Shown here piece by piece: positions 43,335 to 51,667 of a DNA stretch of 64,000 bases. Numbering within the stretch: position 1 is the stretch's first letter; each line of letters starts with the position of its first letter. The stretch is from Chloroflexota bacterium. GTDB taxonomy: Bacteria > Chloroflexota > Anaerolineae > Anaerolineales > Villigracilaceae. The notes under the pieces are model-generated. The model was given only the letters and a program-made list of their open reading frames with translations. It searched no databases and was not told where the DNA came from. A program made the translations under genes and the position numbers. The stretch spans positions 27,692 through 91,691 of the forward strand of contig QMIW01000022.1 of the NCBI GenBank assembly GCA_024434165.1, in the 5' to 3' direction.

Positions 43335-43919
43335 CTAAAGCGGTCTTTTGCAGTTCGGACAGGTTGTTTCGCCCGCTTTCACCACGTAGCCGCAGTTCCT
43401 GCAGGGAATCGGCTGAGCCTTGCCGAGCGGGGCGCCGCAGGCAAGGCAGGAGGGCTCGCCGACCGGGTTTGCCACATGACAGTATTCACAGGTTGTGCGC
43501 CTGAGGTTTTCCGAGAGTTCCGCCGAAGCCCCCGCAGCGCGCGCCGCCTGTGAAATCACCTGCCACACACGCTCTCGCAAACTGAGGTTCTCGATATCCT
43601 GGGCAATGTCGTCCAGCCTTCCCAGCAGGCTGAACGGATTCTTCAGCGCCGCCAGCGCGCTCACCCCCAGGCTTGCAGCCACGCCCATCCAGGCTTGCTG
43701 TCCCAGTTCGATCATAATGCCTTCTTCGAGAGTCTGAATCGTAACGGTCATGGCGGTCTGCCCGCCAGACATCGCATCGGGGCGGGTGCTCACCTGCACA
43801 ATCATCCGGTCGCTTTGTCCTATGGTTTGTGCGCGAAAGTTTCCCCGATTGAATTCACCGATCAATGCCTGGGCAATGTCCGCCGGCTTGAGTTTCCCGT
43901 GAAAGATTCTTCGTTCCAT
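43335..43919 (-). CDS. Zinc-ribbon protein with an N-terminal FhaA-like segment
   Basis: 194 residues. The C-terminal 60 residues hold two zinc ribbons (CEYCHVANPVGEPSCLACG and CRNCGYVVKAGETTCPNC). The N-terminus (MERRIFHGKLKPADIAQALIGEF, VQVSTRPDAMSGGQTAMTVTIQT) resembles small proteins of wall or secretion operons, and a hydrophobic patch lies at 82-100. Probably a structural or adaptor protein; function unknown. A TATAAT box lies seven bases before the ATG, which suggests a leaderless mRNA. Confidence 0.7.
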   Translation of the reverse strand: MERRIFHGKLKPADIAQALIGEFNRGNFRAQTIGQSDRMIVQVSTRPDAMSGGQTAMTVTIQTLEEGIMIELGQQAWMGVAASLGVSALAALKNPFSLLGRLDDIAQDIENLSLRERVWQVISQAARAAGASAELSENLRRTTCEYCHVANPVGEPSCLACGAPLGKAQPIPCRNCGYVVKAGETTCPNCKRPL

Positions 43920-43925
43920 GAACTC

Positions 43926-43935
43926 GATTATAATC
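43926..43935. promoter_or_regulatory. Palindromic divergent -10 (GATTATAATC)
   Basis: The ten-base palindrome GATTATAATC reads TATAAT on both strands (43929-43934 on +, 43927-43932 on -). The - box is seven bases before the zinc-ribbon gene ATG; the + box is 34 bases before the SH3 protein ATG. Confidence 0.5.
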
Positions 43936-43968
43936 GCGTTTGCGATTCTCCTTGGAGAATACTACGAA

Positions 43969-44577
43969 ATGAAGCGAACCAGGTTTCACCCTCTCACATT
44001 CCTCCTGTTTGCCGGCTTTTTCTTCTTCCTGATCTTTTCCGCATCCAATCGGACCGTTGTGCTGGCTCAACAGCCCACAGAATCAGCCTCCCCTCAGGCT
44101 GGAACCGGGATGTTCATCACCGTCATCACCGACGAACCGCAGATCAACGTCCGCATGGGTCCGAGTTCCACCGTTTATCCCATTGTGGGAACGCTGCTGA
44201 CCGGCTCGACCGCTCCGGCGTTGGGCAGGTCGCAAGGCGGCGATTGGATTCAGATTGCTTTCCCCACCGCTCCCGGCGGGGTGGGTTGGGTGTACTCTCC
44301 CCTTGTTCAGGTTTCACCCGGCACGCTCCCGATTGTTGCGCCGCCGCCGACCCCCGTGCCTCCTGCAACCGCAACCATTGACCCGACTCTTGCCGCGCAG
44401 TTCATCGTCGAGCCGACGAGCACGCGCCTGCCCACCTTCACCCCGCCGCCTTCTCTCACGCTTCCATCTTATGATCAACCGTCTGTATCGAAAGATTCCG
44501 TGCCGCTGGCAGCCGTCATCATTGCCTTTGGCACTCTTGGACTGATCGGGTTCCTGCTCTCGCTTTTCCGGCGTTAA
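43969..44577 (+). CDS. Secreted/anchored SH3-domain protein, copy 1
   Basis: 202 residues. A signal peptide (about 7-30) ends near VLAQQP. A bacterial SH3 domain follows (about 50-115): INVRMGPSSTVYPIVGTLLTG, GGDWIQIAFPTAPGGVGWVYSPLV. A Pro/Thr linker leads to a C-terminal TM helix (about 178-197) and an RR tail. Bacterial SH3 domains bind peptidoglycan or cell-surface polymers. The next gene, five bases on, is a paralog, indicating a tandem duplication. Confidence 0.85.
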   Translation: MKRTRFHPLTFLLFAGFFFFLIFSASNRTVVLAQQPTESASPQAGTGMFITVITDEPQINVRMGPSSTVYPIVGTLLTGSTAPALGRSQGGDWIQIAFPTAPGGVGWVYSPLVQVSPGTLPIVAPPPTPVPPATATIDPTLAAQFIVEPTSTRLPTFTPPPSLTLPSYDQPSVSKDSVPLAAVIIAFGTLGLIGFLLSLFRR

Positions 44578-44582
44578 TTCAA

Positions 44583-45200
44583 ATGAACGCATTCAGGATC
44601 AGGCTTGCCCTCTTTTTCCTTATAATGGTCATCGGTTTTTGGGGTGTGATCCGCGTTCCGGCGTCTTCCGTCGCTCGCGCCCAACAGCCGACAGGCTCGG
44701 TTCCTACCGTAACGGGTACGCCAATCGGGATGATCGTAAGAGTTAACCTCGACCTTGAAGTTATCAATGTTTACTCGGGTCCGAGCAATTATCTTTACCC
44801 TGCGGTCGGGGTTTTGCTGAAAGGTCAACAAGTGCCCGCTCTGGGAATTTCGGAAGATGGCGACTGGATTCAAGTCTACTACCCCGGCGTACCCGGCGCA
44901 GCGGCATGGGTGTACGGTCCTTATGTGACGATCATCAAAACGGGACGCCTGCCCGTTCTCCCTGCGCCCGAAACGCCCACTCCCGCCTCCACTCCAACGC
45001 TGGACCCAACCCTCGCTGCAGCGTTCATCGCGCCTGTAACGCCGACTCGTCTCCCAACTTTTACCCCGCCCGCAGATTTGGTCGTTCCCACCTTTCTCCC
45101 GGAAAGCACAGTAAATCGCGTTCCGATGGGGTTATTGATTTTTGGTCTGGGGTTTATCGGGCTCTTTGGAACACTGGTTTCCTTCCTGCGAGGTCGTTAA
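44583..45200 (+). CDS. Secreted/anchored SH3-domain protein, copy 2
   Basis: 205 residues, a paralog of the previous gene: signal peptide ending near ARAQQP, SH3-like domain with INVYSGPSNYLYPAVGVLLKG and DGDWIQVYYPGVPGAAAWVYG, the shared RLPTFTPPADL linker, and a C-terminal TM helix (about 180-199). It has diverged strongly in the domain but keeps identical architecture. Expected to sit at the envelope. A terminator follows. Confidence 0.85.
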   Translation: MNAFRIRLALFFLIMVIGFWGVIRVPASSVARAQQPTGSVPTVTGTPIGMIVRVNLDLEVINVYSGPSNYLYPAVGVLLKGQQVPALGISEDGDWIQVYYPGVPGAAAWVYGPYVTIIKTGRLPVLPAPETPTPASTPTLDPTLAAAFIAPVTPTRLPTFTPPADLVVPTFLPESTVNRVPMGLLIFGLGFIGLFGTLVSFLRGR

Positions 45201-45204
45201 TCAA

Positions 45205-45238
45205 AAAACGGGCAGCCCATCAGAGGGCTGCCCGTTTT
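45205..45238 (+). terminator. Terminator after the SH3 genes
   Basis: A 14-bp perfect stem (45205-45218 with 45225-45238) with a six-base loop; the right arm ends in TTTT. Confidence 0.88.
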
Positions 45239-45257
45239 AGAATCTACCCGAATAACT

Positions 45258-45334
45258 CTGGAGTCAGCCAGCTCGCTGGCGTATTTCGGAAGCAAGTTCC
45301 TTGATTCCACAACCGGGATGGATTATTCGGATAG
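45258..45334. repeat. Dispersed repeat, copy 2
   Basis: About 75 bases closely similar to 43131-43206, same orientation, with the GCCAGCTCGCTGGC hairpin core. It lies in the convergent gap before the A-type Fe-S gene. Confidence 0.7.
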
Positions 45335-45354
45335 GCTCTTTGGTCTTCGTTGGG

Positions 45355-45765
45355 TTAGTTATGGCATCCGCAGGAGCCGCCGCCGCACCCGCATGCGCCT
45401 TCTCCGCCGCCGGAACCGCAAGCGCACCCGCCTTCCCCGTGGCTGTGCCCTTTGGCATGCGGGCTGTTAACCGCAAATCCGGCGCCGAGATTGGGGTCGT
45501 TCACAAAGTCAACGGTGGCGTCGCGCAGATAATCAATCGAGACCTCGTCCACAACCACTTTGACCCCGTCGCTTTCGAAGGTCGTATCCTGGTCGCGGAA
45601 GTTGTTGTCGAGCGCCATTCCAAAATTCACCCCGCAGCACCCGCCCCCCGCAACGTAGACGCGCAGGGCGTAACCTTCCAGCTTCCGTTCTGCCAAAATA
45701 TCCTTGATCGCCTTGGAAGCGGCCGGGGTGAGGGTAAACAATTGGGTGTTGATTTCCTGGAGCAT
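45355..45765 (-). CDS. A-type Fe-S carrier (IscA/ErpA/HesB-like) with Cys-rich tail
   Basis: 136 residues. The HesB fold shows in LTPAASKAIKDIL, LRVYVAGGGCCGVNFGMALD and VSIDYLRDATVDFV. The family normally ends CGCGSSF after about 105 residues. Here the tail is longer and Gly/Cys-rich, with CACG, CGC and CGC motifs plus His residues (HSHG), perhaps adding metal sites. It should carry [Fe-S] clusters to apoproteins. AAGGAGAAGG precedes the ATG. Confidence 0.9.
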   Translation of the reverse strand: MLQEINTQLFTLTPAASKAIKDILAERKLEGYALRVYVAGGGCCGVNFGMALDNNFRDQDTTFESDGVKVVVDEVSIDYLRDATVDFVNDPNLGAGFAVNSPHAKGHSHGEGGCACGSGGGEGACGCGGGSCGCHN

Positions 45766-45868
45766 TTGCCTTCTCCTTGGTTTTTGTGTAATGTTGGTAA
45801 ATGTTATCAGGTTTGGAATGGCTTGTCAACTTTGGCGGCGCAAAGAACGCTAATCTGCGCGCATTTTC

Positions 45869-45897
45869 TTGACACAAACCCCCTGCGCCTGTAAAAT
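45869..45897 (+). promoter_or_regulatory. hppA promoter
   Basis: A consensus -35 TTGACA (45869-45874), 17-base spacer and TAAAAT (45892-45897). Expected start near 45904. This is the best-formed promoter in the window. Confidence 0.75.
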
Positions 45898-45908
45898 CCC
45901 TCTGCTTA

Positions 45909-45931
45909 AAAGGCGAAAGCCTTTATTTTTT
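45909..45931 (+). promoter_or_regulatory. Leader hairpin of hppA (attenuator-like)
   Basis: AAAGGC-GAAA-GCCTTT forms a GNRA-capped hairpin followed by ATTTTTT, a small intrinsic-terminator shape. It starts about five bases after the predicted transcription start and precedes the ribosome site AGGAGGAG (45941-45948). Confidence 0.5.
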
Positions 45932-45957
45932 CATCTCTATAGGAGGAGTCACCTTTC

Positions 45958-48366
45958 ATGTTCACAATGGGACTAACCAGTTTTGAACAGATCGCGATCT
46001 GGGCTGTTTTCGCAGTTGCATGGCTTGGGCTCGGATACGCGGTTTTTTTGCGCTCCCAAATCCTTCGCGAGGATAAGGGAACGGAAAAAATGCAGGAGGT
46101 TTGGGGTGCGATCAAGGATGGCGCGAATGCTTATTTGCAGAAACAGCTGCGTTCCATTTTGCCGCTGATTGGGATTCTCACCATCGCCCTGTTCCTTTCT
46201 GTTTATGTTGTTCCGCCCTCGCCTGAAGCGCTCGAACGCTTCGCGGACTTGGATGAAAGCGCCGTCAGGCTGTGGATCGGTCTGGCGCGTGCGTTTGCGT
46301 TTGTGATGGGCGCGGGCTTTTCACTGGCTGTCGGTCAGATCGGGATGCGCATGGCGGTGGAAGGAAACGTGCGCGTTGCAGCAGCATCCCGCCATTCGTT
46401 CGGGGATGCGCTTCGAATTGCCTATCGCGCCGGCACCATCACCGGTATGTTGACCGACGGTTTGGGTTTGCTCGGCGGTACCATCATCTTCATCATCCTC
46501 GGCATCGCCGCGCCGGATGCCCTGCTCGGCTTCGGTTTCGGTGGAACCCTGCTTGCGCTGTTCATGCGCGTGGGCGGCGGCATCTATACCAAAGCGGCGG
46601 ATGTCGGCGCGGATCTGGTCGGTAAAGTGGAGGCAGGTATCCCGGAGGATGACCCGCGCAACCCTGCTGTGGTGGCAGACCTCGTGGGCGACAACGTCGG
46701 CGACTGCGCTGGTATGGCGGCGGACATCTTCGAATCCTATGAAGTGACCATCGTTTCCGGCTTGATTCTGGGGCTGGCGCTGTGGCACATCACAGGACGC
46801 CTTGAGTGGATCATTTTCCCGCTAATGGTGCGCGGTATCGGCGTGCTTTCCTCCATCATCGGCACCTACTTCGTCCGCGGCGGCGAGACCGGCAAGAGCG
46901 AAGATGCAATGAAGGCGATTTTCAGCGGCTTCCTTACCTCCGCGGTTATCTCTGCCGCCATGTTCTTTGCCGCCGGTTATTTTTATTTGAACTCGCCTGA
47001 AATGGATCAATGGGGCGGTTGGTGGCGCATGCCGGCCGCGGTGGGCGCAGGCGTGCTGCTTGCGATTTTGATTGACCGCCTGACGGAATATTTCACCGGC
47101 ACCCATGCCGCGCCTGTGAACGATATCAAGAAAGCCGCGGATACGGGTCCGGCTACCCTCATCCTGAACGGCGTTTCCGTCGGTTTTGAATCTTCCGTTT
47201 GGGCGGTGGTTGTCATTGCCCTGACGATCATCGCTTCCATCTTCATTTTCGGCACCATCCCCGGTGTCGGAGGCGCGGATAAAGCCACGTTCGTTCTTTA
47301 TGGTGTTGCGATGACCGGCATTGGCATGTTGACCCTTACCGGCAACAACGTGGCGATGGACTCCTTCGGTCCAATCGCGGATAACGCCAACGGCATCGGT
47401 GAAATGTCCTGGTCCGGCAAGACGGATAAGGAAACGAAGAAGGCTCAGCAGATCATGGCTGACCTCGACGCAGTCGGCAACACCACCAAGGCGATCACCA
47501 AGGGCGTTGCAATTGGTTCGGCTGTGATTGCCGCAGTATCCCTGTTTGGTTCGTTCCTCGTGGATGTCTCTCGCGCGCAGGCTGGCTTTGGCATCCCGGC
47601 TGCGGAGCAGATCCAGACAATTGGCATCCGCGTAGACATTCCGCAGGTGTTCGTCGGCATGCTCCTCGGCGGCGCTCTACCCTGGCTGTTCTCCTCGTTT
47701 GCCATTCAAGCGGTGAGTCGCGCGGCGTCCCTTATCGTGTTGGAGGTCCGCCGCCAGTTCAAACTGGGCGTGCTCGAAGGCAAGGTCAAGCCGGATTATG
47801 CCCAGGCGGTCAGTATTTCCACCACCGCCGCGCAAAAGGAGCTGGTCTCCCTCGCCCTGCTTGGTATTGTGACCCCGATCGTCGTTGGCTTGCTTCTGAA
47901 CGTCGAAGCGCTCGGCGGCTTCCTCGCAGGTATCATTGTCTCCGGTCAGTTGCTGGCGGTATTCCTCAACAACTCCGGCGGCGCCTGGGATAACGCCAAG
48001 AAGTTGATCGAAGACGAGCCGAAGGACCCCGCCAAGAATCTTGGCAAAGGCTCCGAACGTCACAAAGCGGGTGTGGTGGGCGATACGGTCGGCGATCCGT
48101 TCAAGGATACTGCCGGTCCGGCGCTCAACCCGATGATCAAGGTCGTGAACCTCGTTGCCGTGATCATTGCTCCCATCGTGGTTCAATTTTCCGGCGAAGA
48201 AGTTCCCTTTAATGTCAAGCTCGTGGTGTGGGCTGTTTCCCTGCTCCTGATCGGAGTGCTCGGCTGGGCAGTGATGCGTTCCAAGGCTCCGGCTCCGTCC
48301 ATGAGCGCGAGTGTCAGCCCGGCAAAGGTTGAGCCGCAAAAGAAGAAAGCGGCGAAGAAAAAATAA
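45958..48366 (+). CDS. hppA: Membrane-bound proton-pumping pyrophosphatase, K+-independent type
   Basis: 802 residues with about 16 TM helices. The PPi-binding signature AADVGADLVGKVE, DDPRNPAVVADLVGDNVGD, and the C-terminal GDTVGDPFKDTAGPALNP are intact. GNTTKAITKG carries Lys at the position that is Ala in K+-dependent enzymes, so it should be K+-independent and pump H+. It couples PPi hydrolysis to proton export and saves energy during biosynthesis. The C-terminus is a Lys-rich tail (KKKAAKKK). Strong promoter and ribosome site. Confidence 0.96.
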   Translation: MFTMGLTSFEQIAIWAVFAVAWLGLGYAVFLRSQILREDKGTEKMQEVWGAIKDGANAYLQKQLRSILPLIGILTIALFLSVYVVPPSPEALERFADLDESAVRLWIGLARAFAFVMGAGFSLAVGQIGMRMAVEGNVRVAAASRHSFGDALRIAYRAGTITGMLTDGLGLLGGTIIFIILGIAAPDALLGFGFGGTLLALFMRVGGGIYTKAADVGADLVGKVEAGIPEDDPRNPAVVADLVGDNVGDCAGMAADIFESYEVTIVSGLILGLALWHITGRLEWIIFPLMVRGIGVLSSIIGTYFVRGGETGKSEDAMKAIFSGFLTSAVISAAMFFAAGYFYLNSPEMDQWGGWWRMPAAVGAGVLLAILIDRLTEYFTGTHAAPVNDIKKAADTGPATLILNGVSVGFESSVWAVVVIALTIIASIFIFGTIPGVGGADKATFVLYGVAMTGIGMLTLTGNNVAMDSFGPIADNANGIGEMSWSGKTDKETKKAQQIMADLDAVGNTTKAITKGVAIGSAVIAAVSLFGSFLVDVSRAQAGFGIPAAEQIQTIGIRVDIPQVFVGMLLGGALPWLFSSFAIQAVSRAASLIVLEVRRQFKLGVLEGKVKPDYAQAVSISTTAAQKELVSLALLGIVTPIVVGLLLNVEALGGFLAGIIVSGQLLAVFLNNSGGAWDNAKKLIEDEPKDPAKNLGKGSERHKAGVVGDTVGDPFKDTAGPALNPMIKVVNLVAVIIAPIVVQFSGEEVPFNVKLVVWAVSLLLIGVLGWAVMRSKAPAPSMSASVSPAKVEPQKKKAAKKK

Positions 48367-48369
48367 TCG

Positions 48370-48407
48370 AAAAGTTCCCGGTGAAAACCTCATCGGGAAC
48401 TTTTTTA
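48370..48407 (+). terminator. Terminator after hppA
   Basis: An 11-bp stem (48370-48380 with 48394-48404) with a 13-base loop and a six-T run. Confidence 0.85.
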
Positions 48408-48419
48408 TTTGTATTTGCA

Positions 48420-50507
48420 TCAGTCCGGCTTTTGCACAATCTGCCAGACCCCATTTGTGTCCATTCGGCATGAGATTTCCGGCGGGAAAGGCGGGTTAAC
48501 CGCTTCAATTTGATAGGTGATCAGTTTTTCTTCCACAAAAGTTACCGAGCTAACCCGTAGCCACTCTGGCGCAATCTCCGCTGGAGGGATGGGTCCAAAA
48601 TGCGAATGAAATTCGGCGAAGTTTTGTTCAAAGGTGATATAGCGAAACCCCCGACGGTAGGCTTCCACCCAAAATTCCGGCGAATTCTTCCGTGCGAGTT
48701 CCTGGAGCGGCAAATATTCATCCGCGCGCGATGAACAGATGAACAGGTCTGGGCGAAGGTAATATCGGTGTGCGTTTAATGCCATTACTCGATCGCCGGG
48801 AGGGGCTGAATTATTGACCTCTTCGAGGAAGGCGCAAGATAACAGGTCATAACAATTTGCCTGCCCTGTTTCGTCCAATGGCGAATAGGTTGCGAATGAT
48901 ATGAAAATCGCCCGAATCCCCATGTAAATAAGCAGAATATGCAGAACGATTTTAAGCGCATTTGCAGGCATTCCATCCCCATATTCGACAATACTCTCTA
49001 TTACAAGAGAAAAGGGGATAAAAAGCAATATCCACAAGAAAAGCACATAACGAATTTCTACGACAGTGAATATCAGGACAATCCATAACAGGAGTGTCGT
49101 TATCGCCGTGATTGTCGTTCTGGTGAGTGCGGTGGAAAAACGCAGACCTTCTCTGACTCTTTTTGAAAAAAGGAAGGGAATACTCGCGGCAACCAGCGGT
49201 GTAATGTTACCCAGGCTTTGCGGAGAATTCAGTATTGTGATTGCGAATGGATAAAATATCCGGTAATAGACGAGGTCTTTTGGGTCGAACTGCCACTGCC
49301 ATTCAGATGCGTCCAAGGCTCCACTGTAAGTCAATGGGGCGAGAGGGCTTCCGAGAAACAGCCAGTTTTCCAGAAGATGGAAAAGACCCATTAATAATAG
49401 GGGCGGAAATGCCCACATTGCATTTCCGATTAATGTCTTTTTATCTGCGCCGGCTCCATTCCTTTCAATCAGCAGGTATTGGAAATAGAAAACGACTGTA
49501 AATACCGGAATCAAAAATAAATTGTAAGGTCTGGAAATAATGGCGTATCCCAGAAGCATGCCGATTAGTATAAATACAGGTCTTGATGGTCTTTCAATGC
49601 TATGCAACATCCAGTAGATTGCGGTAAGTATCGGCATTGTAGCCGTGATCTCGATTTTTCCATCCCCAAGCAGGTCTATGAAAGCAGTCGAGGTCGTAAT
49701 CAGGATTGTGAGGTAAAGCTGCGCCCGCAGGGATAGCCCGGCTTTCCTCCCGATTGCTGTGCTTGCGATAATGATTGCAATACCGTTAATCCAAGGAAAT
49801 AGCCGCGCCGCCTGGTCTCCAAATAACTGGATCAGTGTCGTGGTCAGGATGCCTGGATGGAAGGAGCTAACCACAAAGGCGTCGTTTGGGTAAAGGAGAG
49901 TCGGGCTTTGAGTAACCGCCATAATTTTGGCGTGGATGAAGTACTCCACAACCGAATCGTAACTGAGCCTTGCCGAAGAATAGAGAAGACTTGCGCCCAT
50001 GACGATGAAAACCAGACCCGCCAACCGCCTTTCCCATATTTGCAGAGTGGAGTGGAGGTTAGGGTTTTGGAAATGCTCCATCAAGCCCATAATTGTCCTT
50101 CTCCCGCCAAGCAGCAACCCGGCGATCAGCGAGACTCCCGCTGAAAACGGAGAGAGCATCTGGGTATTGAGCAGAATCATGAATAAGATCGAGTAGGCAA
50201 TTTCTCCTATAACAAACGCTGTTGCAAAGTGGATGGGCGAAGATGCCTCCTGTTTGCGGAACAGGGCGTTCCCCAGCGTCAGACATGCCAGCGAAAATAT
50301 CGCCGCTCCCGCCAGCGCTGTTAATAAATCCCCCGCATAATCTGAAAAAGATGTGCGAGCCAGCAGCTTGGTAAACGGCAGATCGGCTCCCAGGATGACC
50401 ATCTGCACGTGGCTGACGCGACTCACATACATGTACGTCGCAACCCACAGGATAAGCCATGAAATGACAGTGGCTTGAATGAGAGTCTCTTTTGGTTTTA
50501 TTTTCAT
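48420..50507 (-). CDS. GT-C type membrane glycosyltransferase (GT39-like)
   Basis: 695 residues with about 12-14 TM helices and a soluble C-terminal part of about 130 residues. The loop after TM with SYDSVVEYFIHAKIM resembles the acidic first loop of GT-C enzymes that use polyprenyl-phosphate sugars. It should glycosylate a lipid, protein or polymer outside the membrane. The ATG at 50507 overlaps the stop of the upstream GT4 gene as ATGA, and this fixes the start; the longer open frame is antisense to that gene. Sequence is A/T-richer than its neighbours, so it may be a recent arrival. Confidence 0.78.
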   Translation of the reverse strand: MKIKPKETLIQATVISWLILWVATYMYVSRVSHVQMVILGADLPFTKLLARTSFSDYAGDLLTALAGAAIFSLACLTLGNALFRKQEASSPIHFATAFVIGEIAYSILFMILLNTQMLSPFSAGVSLIAGLLLGGRRTIMGLMEHFQNPNLHSTLQIWERRLAGLVFIVMGASLLYSSARLSYDSVVEYFIHAKIMAVTQSPTLLYPNDAFVVSSFHPGILTTTLIQLFGDQAARLFPWINGIAIIIASTAIGRKAGLSLRAQLYLTILITTSTAFIDLLGDGKIEITATMPILTAIYWMLHSIERPSRPVFILIGMLLGYAIISRPYNLFLIPVFTVVFYFQYLLIERNGAGADKKTLIGNAMWAFPPLLLMGLFHLLENWLFLGSPLAPLTYSGALDASEWQWQFDPKDLVYYRIFYPFAITILNSPQSLGNITPLVAASIPFLFSKRVREGLRFSTALTRTTITAITTLLLWIVLIFTVVEIRYVLFLWILLFIPFSLVIESIVEYGDGMPANALKIVLHILLIYMGIRAIFISFATYSPLDETGQANCYDLLSCAFLEEVNNSAPPGDRVMALNAHRYYLRPDLFICSSRADEYLPLQELARKNSPEFWVEAYRRGFRYITFEQNFAEFHSHFGPIPPAEIAPEWLRVSSVTFVEEKLITYQIEAVNPPFPPEISCRMDTNGVWQIVQKPD

Positions 50508-51631
50508 GAGAATGAATCGCCGGCTAATAACCTTTCGTATAAATTTAAGTGTTGATTCACTGACGTGTTCCAGCTGAAATTCTTTTGCACCCATTCTGCT
50601 GAAGCAAGTCCTATTCTTTGAATTTCCCCAGGATCGTTTATCAGGCCGTGAATCTGCTTTTGAAGCGCCGCGCTGTTGGGCGGTGTAATCTTTACTAGAT
50701 TCGATTTTGCCACTGTGAGGTGTGCAAGGTCTTCGGTCATGATGACGGGTAATCCACATGCCATCGCTTCATAAGCGACAATGGAAAACGTTTCCACGCT
50801 GGAAGGGATTACAAAAACATCCGCTGCCTGGTAAAGTTTTACTATCCTTTCATGTCCCATTGCCGGGTAGATGCGCACTCTTTCCGGCAGGGGAGAAGGC
50901 GGCGTCCCCTCCCCGCACAAGACAACGTCGAACTGATCTGAAAGCGCATCCAACAGGAGGTGTGTCCTTTTTCGCGCTACGAAATTTCCGACAAAAAGGA
51001 CCTTGGGGCGGTTGTCCCAGTTGAGTTCGCGCCTCAATTCCTTCTTTGCGCTGGTTGAAACAGGATGGAAGACGTCTGTGTCAACTCCCAGAGGAATTTG
51101 AGCAACCTTGTTTTCTGGAACATTCAGGTCGTTGACGAGGATCTCGCGCACGATGGTATCTGGAACAACGACCGATTTGCTTAATGATAGGGAAGCCCTA
51201 CCCAGGGTGTCAACCGCGACCCTTTGGGTTTTATTGAAAAAGGGGCGGTTGTATTGAACAAAACCGGCGTGCTCGGTTAGTACCGTTGGCTTATTCGATA
51301 ATTTTGCCAGCCAAAGGGCAAGCAATGTATTTTGATAAAGCATGCCCTGTGCATGAATAATATCCGCCCAACGGACCGCGCGATACACGATCGGAATAAG
51401 CGCGGGTGAAAAAATTGGATAATGGACTCCCGCATTTCTTAATGGGTCGAATGCACTGACATTGATAATTTCCCGGTTATTAATTTTCTGAGGGGGAAGT
51501 TGTCCGTGTCTGCTCGCCACCACTTTAATCTCATGACCTCGTGCCGCGAGCGCTGAAGACAACTTCTCGATGATGATCTCGATGCCGCCTTGGTGGGGCA
51601 AAGTGTAGTGACTGGTCATGAGTATTTTCAT
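50504..51631 (-). CDS. GT4 family glycosyltransferase
   Basis: 375 residues. GT-B motifs: YTLPHQGGIEIIIEKLSSAL, HAQGMLYQNTLLALWLAK, PLGVDTDVFHPV, FVGNFVARKRTHLL and the donor site SSVETFSIVAYEAMACGLPVIMT (E-x7-E). Acceptor unknown. It is translationally coupled to the GT-C gene downstream and lies 36 bases after the GT2 gene, forming a three-gene glycosylation operon. Like its partner it is somewhat A/T-rich. Confidence 0.9.
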   Translation of the reverse strand: MKILMTSHYTLPHQGGIEIIIEKLSSALAARGHEIKVVASRHGQLPPQKINNREIINVSAFDPLRNAGVHYPIFSPALIPIVYRAVRWADIIHAQGMLYQNTLLALWLAKLSNKPTVLTEHAGFVQYNRPFFNKTQRVAVDTLGRASLSLSKSVVVPDTIVREILVNDLNVPENKVAQIPLGVDTDVFHPVSTSAKKELRRELNWDNRPKVLFVGNFVARKRTHLLLDALSDQFDVVLCGEGTPPSPLPERVRIYPAMGHERIVKLYQAADVFVIPSSVETFSIVAYEAMACGLPVIMTEDLAHLTVAKSNLVKITPPNSAALQKQIHGLINDPGEIQRIGLASAEWVQKNFSWNTSVNQHLNLYERLLAGDSFS

Positions 51632-51667
51632 CTGTTTGATCTGCCTGTAAACGGCTTTCTATACCCG

